This document shows positions 1 through 9,272 of a DNA stretch of 64,000 nucleotides, in pieces; position 1 is the stretch's first letter; the number at the start of each line of letters is the position of its first letter. Below the pieces are notes generated by a model. It made no database searches, had not been told where the DNA came from, and saw nothing but the letters and a program-made list of their open reading frames with translations. Made by a program: the position numbers and the translations under genes. Source of the DNA: Fluviicola sp. GTDB taxonomy: Bacteria > Bacteroidota > Bacteroidia > Flavobacteriales_D > Crocinitomicaceae. Location: contig NZ_JBCNJT010000005.1 of assembly GCF_039596395.1 (NCBI RefSeq), forward strand, positions 62,001-126,000, read 5' to 3'.

Positions 1-561
1 CAAACCAAAACATTTATTGTCGACACGGATGAAGGCCCACGTGCTTCAACTATTGAAGGATTGGCAAAATTAAAGCCGGTATTCGATGCCATGGGAAGTG
101 TAACTGCAGGAAACTCCTCACAAACTTCCGACGGAGCCGCTTTCGTGATGGTGATGTCTGAAAAAATGATGAAGGAACTGAACATTGAGCCGATAGCACG
201 TTTGCATAGCTACGCAGTTGTAGGAATTGAACCGCGAATCATGGGTGTAGCACCGATTGATGCCATTCCAAAAGCACTGAAGCAGGCTGGCCTGGGCTTG
301 AACGACATCAACTTATTCGAGTTGAACGAAGCATTCGCATCTCAATCATTGGCAGTTATTCGTGAAGTTGGTTTGAACCCGGATATCGTGAATGTTAACG
401 GCGGAGCAATTGCTTTGGGCCACCCGCTTGGATGTACCGGAGCAAAACTGACCGTTCAACTGATCAACGAATTGCGCCGCAGAAACGAAAAATACGGCGT
501 TGTAACCATGTGTGTCGGAACCGGACAAGGTGCCGCAGGTGTGATCGAACTTCTGAAATAA
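1..561 (+). CDS. Thiolase (acetyl-CoA C-acyltransferase), C-terminal part
   Basis: The frame is open from the first base of the window, so the gene is cut at its 5' end and only the last 186 residues are present. The visible part is the C-terminal thiolase domain. It carries the GHPLG motif with the active-site histidine and, near the end, [11 protein letters not shown] with the second catalytic cysteine; the acylated cysteine would lie upstream. Thiolases of this type cleave 3-ketoacyl-CoA in fatty-acid beta-oxidation or join two acetyl-CoA. Chain-length preference cannot be read from this fragment. A good terminator follows the stop codon, so this is the last gene of its transcript. Confidence 0.93.
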   Translation, partial: QTKTFIVDTDEGPRASTIEGLAKLKPVFDAMGSVTAGNSSQTSDGAAFVMVMSEKMMKELNIEPIARLHSYAVVGIEPRIMGVAPIDAIPKALKQAGLGLNDINLFELNEAFASQSLAVIREVGLNPDIVNVNGGAIALGHPLGCTGAKLTVQLINELRRRNEKYGVVTMCVGTGQGAAGVIELLK

Positions 562-579
562 TACGTCTCAACTAATTTC

Positions 580-619
580 AACGCCATTTATCTCCGGCCG
601 GATGATAAATGGCGTTTTT
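580..619 (+). terminator. Rho-independent terminator after the thiolase gene
   Basis: A perfect 13-bp stem (AACGCCATTTATC, 580-592, with GATAAATGGCGTT, 604-616) encloses an 11-base loop. A run of T residues follows on the + strand. Confidence 0.85.
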
Positions 620-679
620 CGTGTTATAATTCCATAAAATCGAATTTCCACCGAGCTTTTTCTTAATTTCGAAAGAAAT

Positions 680-1738
680 ATGGAAAACACTTCACAGAAA
701 ATAGCGAAAGTACATACAACGAGTCATTCGTTAATCATCGCTTCGATCCTGGTTGTGATTCTTTATTTAGGCCGAAGCCTGATTATCCCGCTAATTTTCG
801 GGATTATTCTTTGGCTAATGATGCGGAAGGTGCGCTCGCTTTTTTACAAGGTCGGGCTAAGGGATAAATGGTTCCCCAAATGGCTGAAAACCCTTTTAAG
901 CACTGCCATTCTTTTTTCAACGGTTTGGGTCATCGGGATGATTTTCGAGCGCAATATCCAGGAACTCATCAAATACTCGGATGCTTACGGAAAAAACCTC
1001 ACGAAAATCCTCAACGACTTCGACAGTTTTTCTTCCTACAAAGTGGAAGACATTGCCAAAAGTTTCAACTCCAATGATCTGATCAGCAAATACATGACTT
1101 CCGTAATTGCTTCGCTGCAGACCATTATTTCCAATGTGATCATTGTCCTGATTTACATGCTTTTCATCATCATGGAAGAATCTTCTTTCAAGTTCAAAAT
1201 AAGAGCTTTGTTCCCTGATCGTGTCACCTACGACGAGCGCATGCAGGTCATTCGCAGAATTGAAAAAGCAATCACGAATTACCTGGGCATCAAATCATTG
1301 ATCGCACTGGTTGCTTCTACCATTTCCTATTCCATTTTTACACTGGCAGGATTAAATGCTCCGTTCTTTTGGGCATTACTGGTTTTCATGTTCAGCTTTA
1401 TTCCGTTCTTCGGGGTTTTGATCAGTTCTTTCATTCCCGCTATCTTTGCAATTATTCAGTTTGCCGGATACAGTGAGTCACTGATCATCTTATTCAGTGT
1501 CGGGTCCGTACAGTTTATTGCCGGAAATATCATCGAACCCAAAATCATGGGAAATACGATGAACGTAAGCCCGTTGGTTGTTATACTCGCATTAGGTTTC
1601 TGGGGATTCATTTGGGGATTGCCGGGAATGTTCCTCAGTGTTCCTATTACCGTTATCATGGTGATTGTTTTCTCGAAGTTTAAATCAACCCGCGGAATAG
1701 CTGTTATTCTTTCGGAAAGAGGAGAAATTGAACATTAA
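680..1738 (+). CDS. AI-2E family transporter (PF01594-type membrane protein)
   Basis: This 352-residue polytopic membrane protein has about eight hydrophobic segments. The middle soluble stretch (about residues 90-150) and the conserved end, with EPKIMG followed by LSPLVVILALGFWGFIWGLPGMF-like sequence, are typical of the AI-2E/YdiK/PerM permease family. Members have been linked to autoinducer export or Na+/H+ exchange, but the substrate of most is unknown and cannot be inferred here. The stop codon overlaps the start of the next gene by one base (TAATG), so the two are probably co-translated. A weak TAATTTCG -7-like box lies just before the ATG. Confidence 0.85.
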   Translation: MENTSQKIAKVHTTSHSLIIASILVVILYLGRSLIIPLIFGIILWLMMRKVRSLFYKVGLRDKWFPKWLKTLLSTAILFSTVWVIGMIFERNIQELIKYSDAYGKNLTKILNDFDSFSSYKVEDIAKSFNSNDLISKYMTSVIASLQTIISNVIIVLIYMLFIIMEESSFKFKIRALFPDRVTYDERMQVIRRIEKAITNYLGIKSLIALVASTISYSIFTLAGLNAPFFWALLVFMFSFIPFFGVLISSFIPAIFAIIQFAGYSESLIILFSVGSVQFIAGNIIEPKIMGNTMNVSPLVVILALGFWGFIWGLPGMFLSVPITVIMVIVFSKFKSTRGIAVILSERGEIEH

Positions 1739-2928
1739 TGAAGGGGTTTCTGATAACATATTTCTTACTGTTTTCTTTGTTTTCTGTCGCTCAGTTTGAC
1801 GATGAAACAGAGAACAAAACCGTCTTCGGCGGAACAAACTTCATTGCAAAAAACGCAGCCGGACAAGTCGGGATCAAATCCAAAGACGGAAAAGAAGTGG
1901 TTCCTTTTGTTTACAATAAGATTATCGAGAATCACCTGGGATTGTTTGTTTTTAAGGTCAACAAATCCAACGGGTACGAACGTTCCTATTCTTTAGGATA
2001 TTACAACAAACAATTCAAGCAAATCCTTCCCTGCCAATACAACAGCTTATTAGCCCTGGAAGACGGATTTATTATTGCCTCTCAGAATTCGGACAAAAAA
2101 TTCGGTTTGATCGATACGATCGGGCGCATTATTATTCCTTTTGAATACGATGAAATGGCCGCGCCCAGCGAAGGATTGTTTCTGACCAAAGTGCGCGAAA
2201 AATACGGTTTCATCAATAAAAAGAATAATACGGTGATCGATCATAAATTTGCTTATGCAAGCCCGTTCTCGGAAGGATTGGCTGCTGCAAGCAAATCCAA
2301 ACTGATCGGTTTTATTAACCGCCGCGGAGATTTTGAGATCAAAGAGCGATTTACTTCTGCAGATGATTTTACCTACGGTTATGCGCAGGTATTCTTTTAC
2401 AACCAAACCAGCGTTGTGAATCCGGCAGGAGAAATTTTGTTTCCTTTTATTTTTAAAAGCATTCATGCAGTCGGAAACGGGCAGTTTGTTTTTGAAACGA
2501 GTGAAAACCTGCGCAACACACTGGTTACTACACTTCCACAACTGAAGATCGCTCAAAAACCGGATGAACTTTCCCAATACGATTCCATCATTACTACCAT
2601 GGACTCGGAAATTGATTCGGAAATGGGCGAAAAGTTTATGGGCGTATTGAATGCGCTCGGTCAACTGGTAGGTGGAAACGAGTTCACGCAAGTCATTCAC
2701 ATCCATTCCGAAGGAACGGAACAGTTATATGCGGTTCAAAAGAAATCGGATGAGGAAAATGCAAACAGCAATTACAATTTTGCTCTAATGGACGGAAATG
2801 GCCGAATCCTGAGTGAATACCGCTTTTTCGAAGTAAAACCCGAGGAAAAAATTGTGGTGGAGGAAACTGAAAACGGATTTGTGAATTATCGTGTTGACCC
2901 GAGCGGAAAACTGACTAAAATCGATTAA
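1738..2928 (+). CDS. Secreted WG-repeat protein
   Basis: This 396-residue protein has an N-terminal signal peptide (MKGFLITYFLLFSLFSVAQ). It is then built from WG-type repeats of roughly 35-45 residues, seen as KFGLIDTIGRIIIPFEYDE, KYGFINKKNNTVIDHKF and LIGFINRRGDFEI. WG repeats are common in Bacteroidota surface and periplasmic proteins and probably fold into a beta-rich solenoid or propeller; no enzymatic function is known. Its start overlaps the stop of the AI-2E gene by one base. The gene ends two bases from the convergent OstA-like gene, so no terminator fits between them. Confidence 0.8.
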   Translation: MKGFLITYFLLFSLFSVAQFDDETENKTVFGGTNFIAKNAAGQVGIKSKDGKEVVPFVYNKIIENHLGLFVFKVNKSNGYERSYSLGYYNKQFKQILPCQYNSLLALEDGFIIASQNSDKKFGLIDTIGRIIIPFEYDEMAAPSEGLFLTKVREKYGFINKKNNTVIDHKFAYASPFSEGLAAASKSKLIGFINRRGDFEIKERFTSADDFTYGYAQVFFYNQTSVVNPAGEILFPFIFKSIHAVGNGQFVFETSENLRNTLVTTLPQLKIAQKPDELSQYDSIITTMDSEIDSEMGEKFMGVLNALGQLVGGNEFTQVIHIHSEGTEQLYAVQKKSDEENANSNYNFALMDGNGRILSEYRFFEVKPEEKIVVEETENGFVNYRVDPSGKLTKID

Positions 2929-2930
2929 GA

Positions 2931-4538
2931 TTACTTATTCCGTGCTCCCGGTTCTTTCTTCTCTTCCACCATTTCTGCCGGAATTTTTCGGGGTTCCAAT
3001 AATTCCTGCCAGGTCTTGGGACGAAGCACCGGATTCCACTTGAATTCCTTCAGGAACTGTTCTTCCGGATTGATTTTGTCTATGGGATAGAATTTCCCGT
3101 CGGGCTGATTGATATAGGTAATTCCCACGACTTCGCCGCTATCCATGTAGACTTTCAGATCCGTGGAAAAAATACGGTTTAATCCCATACGCTTTATAAC
3201 AACGGCCGTATCGGTCTTTTGCTCTTCTTCCGGGTAGAAAATGGTTTTCGCCTGGCCTTTCACATCGGATCGCACCAATTCATTGTTTTTGAAATAAGAC
3301 CAGATTTCCTTCCCGGCCAGCTGATTGTAATACCTTCCGGAATCCAGTTCGTTGGCGGCAAAAGCATGCGGGAATAAATGCGCCTTATCGATCAGCGTAT
3401 CGTTTTTAATAAATACCCGGATCGTATCACCGATCAATTCCGAATTGTAACTCCAGAAATGGGCATTTCCCCACAAATCCATAATACTGTCCTGCTTTCT
3501 GTAATCGAGGGAATCTGCAACTCCCTGGATCTTATTCTGGAAAATACGCACGTCTTTTCCTCCGCGTATTCTCAACGATTTCTCCAGTGTATCCCTTAAA
3601 TGGATCAAGGTATCTGCCCTCAGGAAAAGCGTATCTTTCGACTTCATCATCCGGATCAGCGGATAATCGGTCAGTACATCCGTCAGGGTCTTACCGTCTG
3701 AAACAAAATAACCCGCATTGAATTGCACTTGCTGAGCAGTATCGAGCATTTGCACATTTCCCCGGCCTTCTGCATATTTCTTTTTCGGAGCGTAAAACAA
3801 ACTGTCGCCGGTGATAACCCTCGGAGCTTGTTCGATCTTCGCGTTATTAGTCAGCAAGCCTTCTTCTGTTTGAACATGATACCAGCCCTTGTCGCAATAG
3901 AATTTGGAGTCTTTCGTCGTTCCGACCGTAGGGCCGTAGAAAAAGACTTTATGGACGAGGTAATTGTAATGCATCGTATCCGTTGTCAGCTTCAGTTCAT
4001 CACTTTTATAAACCACGTTTCCTTTGAAGAAACTTTCTTCCGTATTCGGATAGAAATAACCGTACTGACTGGTGAGCACTTCATTGGTGGTAATGTTTTC
4101 AATGCGGCCTTTGTTGCGGTAAATAGCTTTTGAACTCCTTGCATCGTATTCCAGGGAATCGGTGGTCAGTTTGTATTCGCGGTCGCGGATGCGTACATGC
4201 CCCCATAATTTTGCCAGGCGCGTTCTCCCGTTGTAATACATGGAATCGCAAAACAGGTTTAGCGTATCTGCCTTGTTGATCTGCACTTTTCCGTAAGCCC
4301 AGACTTCATCTGTCCGTTCCCGGTAATGCGCAGAATCGCAGAACATGATATTTCCCTGGTACTTGAAATTCAGGAAACCGGTCAAACGTTGCTTTCCTGT
4401 TTTTTCGTCATAGGAAAGTTTCTTTGCTCCCGGTAACAATTCCAGCCATGAGCTCTGGCCGTATGACAATTGCGCATACACAAAAATTGCGCTTAAAAAA
4501 AGCGCAATTCGATAAAGATATGTGTTGAATAACTTCAA
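2931..4538 (-). CDS. OstA/LptA-like envelope protein
   Basis: This 535-residue protein has an N-terminal signal peptide ending near YAQLSYGQ. Repeated short beta-strand units of the OstA type follow (GNIMFCDSAHYRE, LNLFCDSMYYNGR, LKLTTDSLEYDAR, LKLTTDTMHYNY), each placing a D-S/T-x-x-Y pattern about 40 residues apart. Proteins with this beta-jellyroll (LptA/OstA) bridge lipopolysaccharide from inner to outer membrane; that role is inferred here. The start is decided by context: the frame is blocked by the purA stop codon, which sits directly before a TTG at 4538. The next ATG is some 60 codons in and would remove the signal peptide, so TTG is chosen. Confidence 0.8.
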   Translation of the reverse strand: MKLFNTYLYRIALFLSAIFVYAQLSYGQSSWLELLPGAKKLSYDEKTGKQRLTGFLNFKYQGNIMFCDSAHYRERTDEVWAYGKVQINKADTLNLFCDSMYYNGRTRLAKLWGHVRIRDREYKLTTDSLEYDARSSKAIYRNKGRIENITTNEVLTSQYGYFYPNTEESFFKGNVVYKSDELKLTTDTMHYNYLVHKVFFYGPTVGTTKDSKFYCDKGWYHVQTEEGLLTNNAKIEQAPRVITGDSLFYAPKKKYAEGRGNVQMLDTAQQVQFNAGYFVSDGKTLTDVLTDYPLIRMMKSKDTLFLRADTLIHLRDTLEKSLRIRGGKDVRIFQNKIQGVADSLDYRKQDSIMDLWGNAHFWSYNSELIGDTIRVFIKNDTLIDKAHLFPHAFAANELDSGRYYNQLAGKEIWSYFKNNELVRSDVKGQAKTIFYPEEEQKTDTAVVIKRMGLNRIFSTDLKVYMDSGEVVGITYINQPDGKFYPIDKINPEEQFLKEFKWNPVLRPKTWQELLEPRKIPAEMVEEKKEPGARNK

Positions 4539-5810
4539 TTATCTCGTTGCCAATGTTTGCTTACGGTCCGGACCAACCGATACAGTTGTTACGGGCACTT
4601 GCAAATGTTGTTCCAAATAGTTCACATAATTTTTCAACGCTTCCGGTGCATCTGCAAAAGAAGACAAACCTGTCAGGTCTTTGTTCCATCCCGGAACGTC
4701 TTCGTAAACAGGTTCAATCGTTACTCCGTCGATATCGTAAGGCATGTAATCTTGCTCTACTCCATCTACTTTGTATTTGGTGCATGCACGGATCGTATCA
4801 AATGTATCCAATACGTCTGCTTTCATCATAGCCAATTCGGTAACACCGTTGATCATGATCGCGTATTTCATTGCCGGAAGGTCAATCCATCCGCAACGGC
4901 GTGGCCTTCCTGTCGTAGAACCGAATTCTCTTCCTTCCTGGCGGATTTTCTCGCCCACTTCGTCTTCCAACTCGGTGGGGAAAGGTCCTGAACCAACGCG
5001 TGTACAATATGCTTTGAAAATCCCGATCACATCCCCGATTTTTGACGGAGCAATTCCCAAACCGGTGCACGTTCCTGCAGTAACCGTATTGGAAGAAGTC
5101 ACGAACGGGTACGTTCCGAAATCGATATCCAGCATGGTTCCCTGTGCTCCTTCAGCCAAAATCTTCTTCCCGGCTTTCATCGCATCATTCAGGTATTGTT
5201 CGCTATCAACAGCTGTCAATCCTTTCAAAATGTCTATTCCTTCCATCCACGGACCTTCCAGTTCCGCCAAATCGTATTCAAATCCTTCGTAATGTTTCAA
5301 CATGTTCAAATGCTTCTCCACCAAAGCATTGTATTTCTCTTTGAAAGAAGGCAGGAAAATATCTCCTACACGCAACCCGTTTCTTCCGGTTTTGTCCATG
5401 TATGTCGGGCCGATTCCTTTCAGCGTACTTCCGATCTTATTCTTTCCTTTGGAAGCTTCAGACGCCGCATCCAATAATTTATGCGTTGGCAGGATCAGGT
5501 GTGCTTTTCTGGAAACAACCAGGCGTTGCTTGATGTCAATGTTAAACGGTGCCAGCTTTTCCAATTCTTTTTGAAAAACTACCGGGTCGATCACCACTCC
5601 GTTTCCGATCAAATTAATCACATTTCCATGAAAAATTCCGGATGGAATCGTATGAAGTACATGTTTTACACCTTCGAATTCCAGTGTATGGCCGGCATTC
5701 GGTCCACCCTGAAAACGGGCAATAATGTCATATTGCGGAGTAAGGACATCTACAATCTTTCCTTTTCCTTCATCTCCCCATTGTAATCCTAAAAGAACAT
5801 CTACTTTCAT
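4539..5810 (-). CDS. purA: Adenylosuccinate synthetase
   Basis: This enzyme joins IMP and aspartate using GTP to give adenylosuccinate, the first committed step to AMP. At 423 residues it has the usual bacterial length. Visible signatures are the P-loop-like GDEGKGK at residues 12-18, GPNAGHTL, the IGPTYMDK switch region and the TTGRPRRCGW segment near the C-terminus. The start ATG overlaps the stop of the upstream STAS gene in an ATGA arrangement. The TAA stop is followed at once, in the same frame, by the TTG start of the OstA-like gene, an unusually tight junction. Confidence 0.97.
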   Translation of the reverse strand: MKVDVLLGLQWGDEGKGKIVDVLTPQYDIIARFQGGPNAGHTLEFEGVKHVLHTIPSGIFHGNVINLIGNGVVIDPVVFQKELEKLAPFNIDIKQRLVVSRKAHLILPTHKLLDAASEASKGKNKIGSTLKGIGPTYMDKTGRNGLRVGDIFLPSFKEKYNALVEKHLNMLKHYEGFEYDLAELEGPWMEGIDILKGLTAVDSEQYLNDAMKAGKKILAEGAQGTMLDIDFGTYPFVTSSNTVTAGTCTGLGIAPSKIGDVIGIFKAYCTRVGSGPFPTELEDEVGEKIRQEGREFGSTTGRPRRCGWIDLPAMKYAIMINGVTELAMMKADVLDTFDTIRACTKYKVDGVEQDYMPYDIDGVTIEPVYEDVPGWNKDLTGLSSFADAPEALKNYVNYLEQHLQVPVTTVSVGPDRKQTLATR

Positions 5811-6160
5811 TTCACTTTATTAAATTTTGCCTCAACCTCATCTGTGGAATTGAAACAGCTAAAAATTTCGTCTAACTTGGATATTTCGAACAACTTTTTG
5901 ACGGATGGCTGCAGGTTTACCAGCACACAATCCAATCCGGCTTTTCGTGATCTTGTTAAAATGCGTACAAAGAAATTCAACCCGGTACTGTTGCAGTATT
6001 CCAGTTTGGAGCAATCACATAATACAGCTTTCAAATCGGTAGCCAATGACTTTTCGATCGTGTCAAGTGCGTCTGCCAGGCCTTCGTCGGAAATAATTCT
6101 TCCTGAAATTTTGGCCAATACAAAATTCGATGACTTCGTTATTTCAAACTGAGCGCTCAT
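5807..6160 (-). CDS. STAS-domain protein (anti-sigma factor antagonist type)
   Basis: This 117-residue protein is a single STAS domain. The conserved loop DCSKLEYCNSTGLNFFVRI contains the serine-threonine pair at the position phosphorylated in SpoIIAA/RsbV-type antagonists. In that family the protein binds a partner-switching kinase; no kinase or sigma factor lies nearby, so the partner is unknown. The start overlaps the fur-like stop by one base (TAATG) and the stop overlaps the purA start by four, giving an overlapping fur-STAS-purA-OstA chain. Confidence 0.85.
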   Translation of the reverse strand: MSAQFEITKSSNFVLAKISGRIISDEGLADALDTIEKSLATDLKAVLCDCSKLEYCNSTGLNFFVRILTRSRKAGLDCVLVNLQPSVKKLFEISKLDEIFSCFNSTDEVEAKFNKVK

Positions 6161-6615
6161 TATTGATTTTGTTCATTCTCTTCGTTTCTAACTCCGTAGA
6201 AATAAAGCGAATGGTGTTGAATTTTAACTCCGAAAATTTCTTCGATCGTTGCTTTGATACTTTGAATGCGGGGATCACAAAACTCAATCACTTCGCCGGT
6301 ATCGGTCAAAATAACGTGATCGTGCTGTTTGGATCCGTGAGATTTTTCAAATTGTGCCAGGTTCTTACCGAACTGATGCTTTCTGACCAGGTTACAAGCC
6401 AGCAATAGTTCGATGGTATTGTATAAAGTTGCCCTGGAAACCCGGTAATTCTGGTTCTTCATTTTGATATACAAAGACTCGATATCAAAGTGCCCCATGT
6501 AGTTATAGATTTCAGCCAGAATAGCAAAGCGCTCGGGAGTTTTCCGGTGCCCGTTCTGCTCCAGATATGCTGAAAAAATATTCCTTACCGTTAACTGCAG
6601 ATCTTGTTGTTGCAT
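6160..6615 (-). CDS. Fur-family transcriptional regulator
   Basis: This is a Fur/PerR/Zur-type winged-helix regulator of 151 residues. The DNA-binding half contains [15 protein letters not shown] and [15 protein letters not shown]. The dimerisation half has the metal-site segment [21 protein letters not shown]. The ATG at 6615 is preferred over a TTG 21 bases upstream that would add MPFQLCQ. The first CxxC of the structural zinc site (normally in the CxxCG segment) is replaced by T-D-T-G and no second CxxC is present, so it lacks the usual Cys4 zinc. Which metal or peroxide signal it senses cannot be told. Confidence 0.88.
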   Translation of the reverse strand: MQQQDLQLTVRNIFSAYLEQNGHRKTPERFAILAEIYNYMGHFDIESLYIKMKNQNYRVSRATLYNTIELLLACNLVRKHQFGKNLAQFEKSHGSKQHDHVILTDTGEVIEFCDPRIQSIKATIEEIFGVKIQHHSLYFYGVRNEENEQNQ

Positions 6616-6849
6616 CTGACAAAGTTGAAAGGGCAAAAGTAGTTATTTTTTTCTATTCAAGCACGATCAAAAATGCCCCTGCAAAGAAGTTTTCAACGAA
6701 ACAGAGTGCTTTTTAACAGGATCGGCGAAAATCACCGCCGGCCACCCCGAAAAAACTCACACAACCTGCACCACCACTACTCAAATAGACACATGTCTAT
6801 GCGTATTTTTTAGGAAGGAGGATCTTATGCCGAAACTCTCATCGACAAG

Positions 6850-9060
6850 CTAATCTTCCTTCGTATCGTAGCGCTCTACCCGCTTCACACCTTCTACCTG
6901 TTCGAACTTACGCATCAGTGTATCCAAATGTTCCGTATCGTAAACCAACACATGAATCTTCCCTTCAAACAAACCGTCATTCGCTTCAAACGAAATGGAT
7001 TTCATATTCACGTTCAATTCTTTCGAAATGACTTCTGTGATCTTGTTTACGATTCCCACATCATCAATACCGATCAAACGGATAGCGGCTACGCGAGCCA
7101 CCAGATCCTGGCTTCTCCAGCGCGCTTTGATACAACGGTAAGCCATTTTGGATTGCAAATGCTCGGCATTCGGGCAATTGTTACGATGGATCTTGATTCC
7201 TTCCGAAATGGTGATGAACCCAAAAATAGGATCTCCCGGAATCGGGTTACAGCAACGTGCCATCTGGTATTGGATGTTCTTGAAATCTTCCCCGATGATA
7301 ATGGTATCGTCTTTCTTATTGATTTTCGGGTAAACATCCAGTTCGTGCTTGTCTTTGTTGGTAGCCGCTTTTTTCTCCGGCTGAAGCAAACCGTTCACAT
7401 TTTCAAGTTCTCGCAATTTGGTAAGATCCACTTTCCCTTTAGCAATACGGATATAGAGATCCGTTGCAGAAGAAAATCCATAGAAGCGTTCCAATACCGT
7501 GATATTTTCCGACTTGAACCGGATGTGCAGTTGTTTGAATTTCCGCTCGAGGATTTCACGTCCGTCGGCTGCAATTTCCTTTCGCTCTTCGTTCAGTGCT
7601 GACTTGATCTTCTGACGTGCTCGTGCTGTTCCGGCCAAACGCAGCCAATCTTCGGATGGTTTTTGCTTGGCAGAAGTGATAATCTCCAACTGGTCGCCAT
7701 TCTGCAGCTGGTAGCTCAACGGAACCAGGCGGTTATTTACTTTAGCGCCGATACATTTATTCCCGATATCGCTGTGAATGTCGTAGGCAAAATCCAGGAT
7801 CGTAGCTCCAACCGGAAGCACACGCAAATCTCCTTTCGGGGTGAACACATAGATTTCTTCGTGGAACAGGTTCATCTTGAATTCCTCCACGAAATCCATT
7901 GCATTCACATCCGGATTTTCAAGCAAGTCGCGGATTTCTGAAATCCAGCGATCAAATTTACTGTCGTCTTTCTGATTTTCCTTATAGCGATAATGTGCAG
8001 CCAATCCTTTTTCAGCGATTTCATCCATGCGCTTGGTGCGGATCTGCACTTCCACCCATTTCCCCTGCGGAGACATCACCGTTGTATGCAGGGATTCGTA
8101 ACCATTGGCACGCGGAGTGGAAATCCAGTCTCTCAAACGGTCCGGACTTGGCTGGTAAAAATCGGTTACTATGGAGTAAACACGCCAGCAATCTGCTTTT
8201 TCCATTTCGACCGGCGTATCCAAAATGATACGGATCGCGAACAAGTCAAACACCTCCTCGAAAGGCAGGTCTTTGCTTTGCATCTTTCTCCAAATGGAGG
8301 AAATGGATTTTGTACGTGCTTTGATGTCGAAATGGTAGCCTTCTTTATTCAGGGCTTCACGGATCGGGTTTACAAAACGGCGAATGAAACGGTTACGGAC
8401 ATCTTCCGTAGATTTCAGTTTCAGCTGAATATCCCTGTAAACTTCCGTTTCCGTATATTTCATTGCCAGGTCTTCCAATTCCGTTTTGATGGAATAAAGG
8501 CCCAGGCGGTGTGCCAAAGGAGCATACAAGAATTTGGTTTCGGAAGCAATTTTGATCTGCTTATCCGGAGCCATACTTTCCAGCGTACGCATGTTGTGCA
8601 AACGGTCAGCCAGCTTGATCAAAACCACACGCAAATCATCCGAGATCGTCAGGATCATCTTCCGGAAATTCTCAGCCTGGATCGATGTATTCTGGTCGAA
8701 AACATCCGGAATTTTGGTTAAACCGTCGATAATTCTGCGAGCCTTTTCTCCGAACAGATCTTCCACATCCTGCAAAGTGATGTGCGTATCTTCCACCGTA
8801 TCGTGCAAAAGCGCACAAGCGATAGAAGTGGCTCCCAATCCCATTTCTTCGGCACAAATACGCGCCACGGCAATCGGGTGGTAAATATAAGGCTCACCGG
8901 ATTTCCTGCGCATATCCTTATGCGCCTCTACTGCAACGTCAAAAGCTTTTCGAATGTAAGCAGTATCCTGGCGGGTCCTGTTCTTTGTCGCCCTTAAAAG
9001 TCCTTTAAAGGCGCTTAATATTTCCAGTCGTTCTTTTTCTAAATCTATCTGAGCTTCCAT
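6850..9060 (-). CDS. Bifunctional (p)ppGpp synthetase/hydrolase, RelA/SpoT family
   Basis: This enzyme makes and degrades the stringent-response alarmone (p)ppGpp. It has 736 residues. The HD hydrolase domain is intact (H61 in YHP, H86-D87 in LLHDTVED). The synthetase domain follows, with RLHNMRTL and RANGYESLHTTV, then a TGS domain (IYVFTPKGDLRVLPVGAT), a CARCCNPIPGD-like region (residues MARCCNPIPGDP) and a C-terminal ACT domain. The HD residues suggest both activities are retained, as in single-Rel Bacteroidota. The ATG at 9060 is chosen; a TTG two codons upstream would only add two residues. Confidence 0.95.
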   Translation of the reverse strand: MEAQIDLEKERLEILSAFKGLLRATKNRTRQDTAYIRKAFDVAVEAHKDMRRKSGEPYIYHPIAVARICAEEMGLGATSIACALLHDTVEDTHITLQDVEDLFGEKARRIIDGLTKIPDVFDQNTSIQAENFRKMILTISDDLRVVLIKLADRLHNMRTLESMAPDKQIKIASETKFLYAPLAHRLGLYSIKTELEDLAMKYTETEVYRDIQLKLKSTEDVRNRFIRRFVNPIREALNKEGYHFDIKARTKSISSIWRKMQSKDLPFEEVFDLFAIRIILDTPVEMEKADCWRVYSIVTDFYQPSPDRLRDWISTPRANGYESLHTTVMSPQGKWVEVQIRTKRMDEIAEKGLAAHYRYKENQKDDSKFDRWISEIRDLLENPDVNAMDFVEEFKMNLFHEEIYVFTPKGDLRVLPVGATILDFAYDIHSDIGNKCIGAKVNNRLVPLSYQLQNGDQLEIITSAKQKPSEDWLRLAGTARARQKIKSALNEERKEIAADGREILERKFKQLHIRFKSENITVLERFYGFSSATDLYIRIAKGKVDLTKLRELENVNGLLQPEKKAATNKDKHELDVYPKINKKDDTIIIGEDFKNIQYQMARCCNPIPGDPIFGFITISEGIKIHRNNCPNAEHLQSKMAYRCIKARWRSQDLVARVAAIRLIGIDDVGIVNKITEVISKELNVNMKSISFEANDGLFEGKIHVLVYDTEHLDTLMRKFEQVEGVKRVERYDTKED

Positions 9061-9272
9061 ACCCAAGCGGAATCAATCATTTTAAAATACAAAAATAGCC
9101 GAAAATATCCCGTCTTTTTCATTGGTTTTAGGAAGTGTTAACAGTAGAACGTTAATTCAAGGAAAGATTCAAAAGTTAAAAAGGTCAAGGTTCAATGGAA
9201 CCAAATTTAAGAGTTTCCAGATTTGAAACCCTTTGAATCAGCCACGGCTGAAACCTTTTGAACTCTTTAAAC

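Noticed and set aside
2050-2706. A 218-codon antisense frame within the WG-repeat gene
   Set aside because: The sense strand shows WG repeats and a signal peptide; the antisense product has neither domain nor start context.
7993-8721. A 242-codon antisense frame in the Rel/SpoT gene
   Set aside because: It is fully inside a strongly conserved gene and has no recognisable domain.
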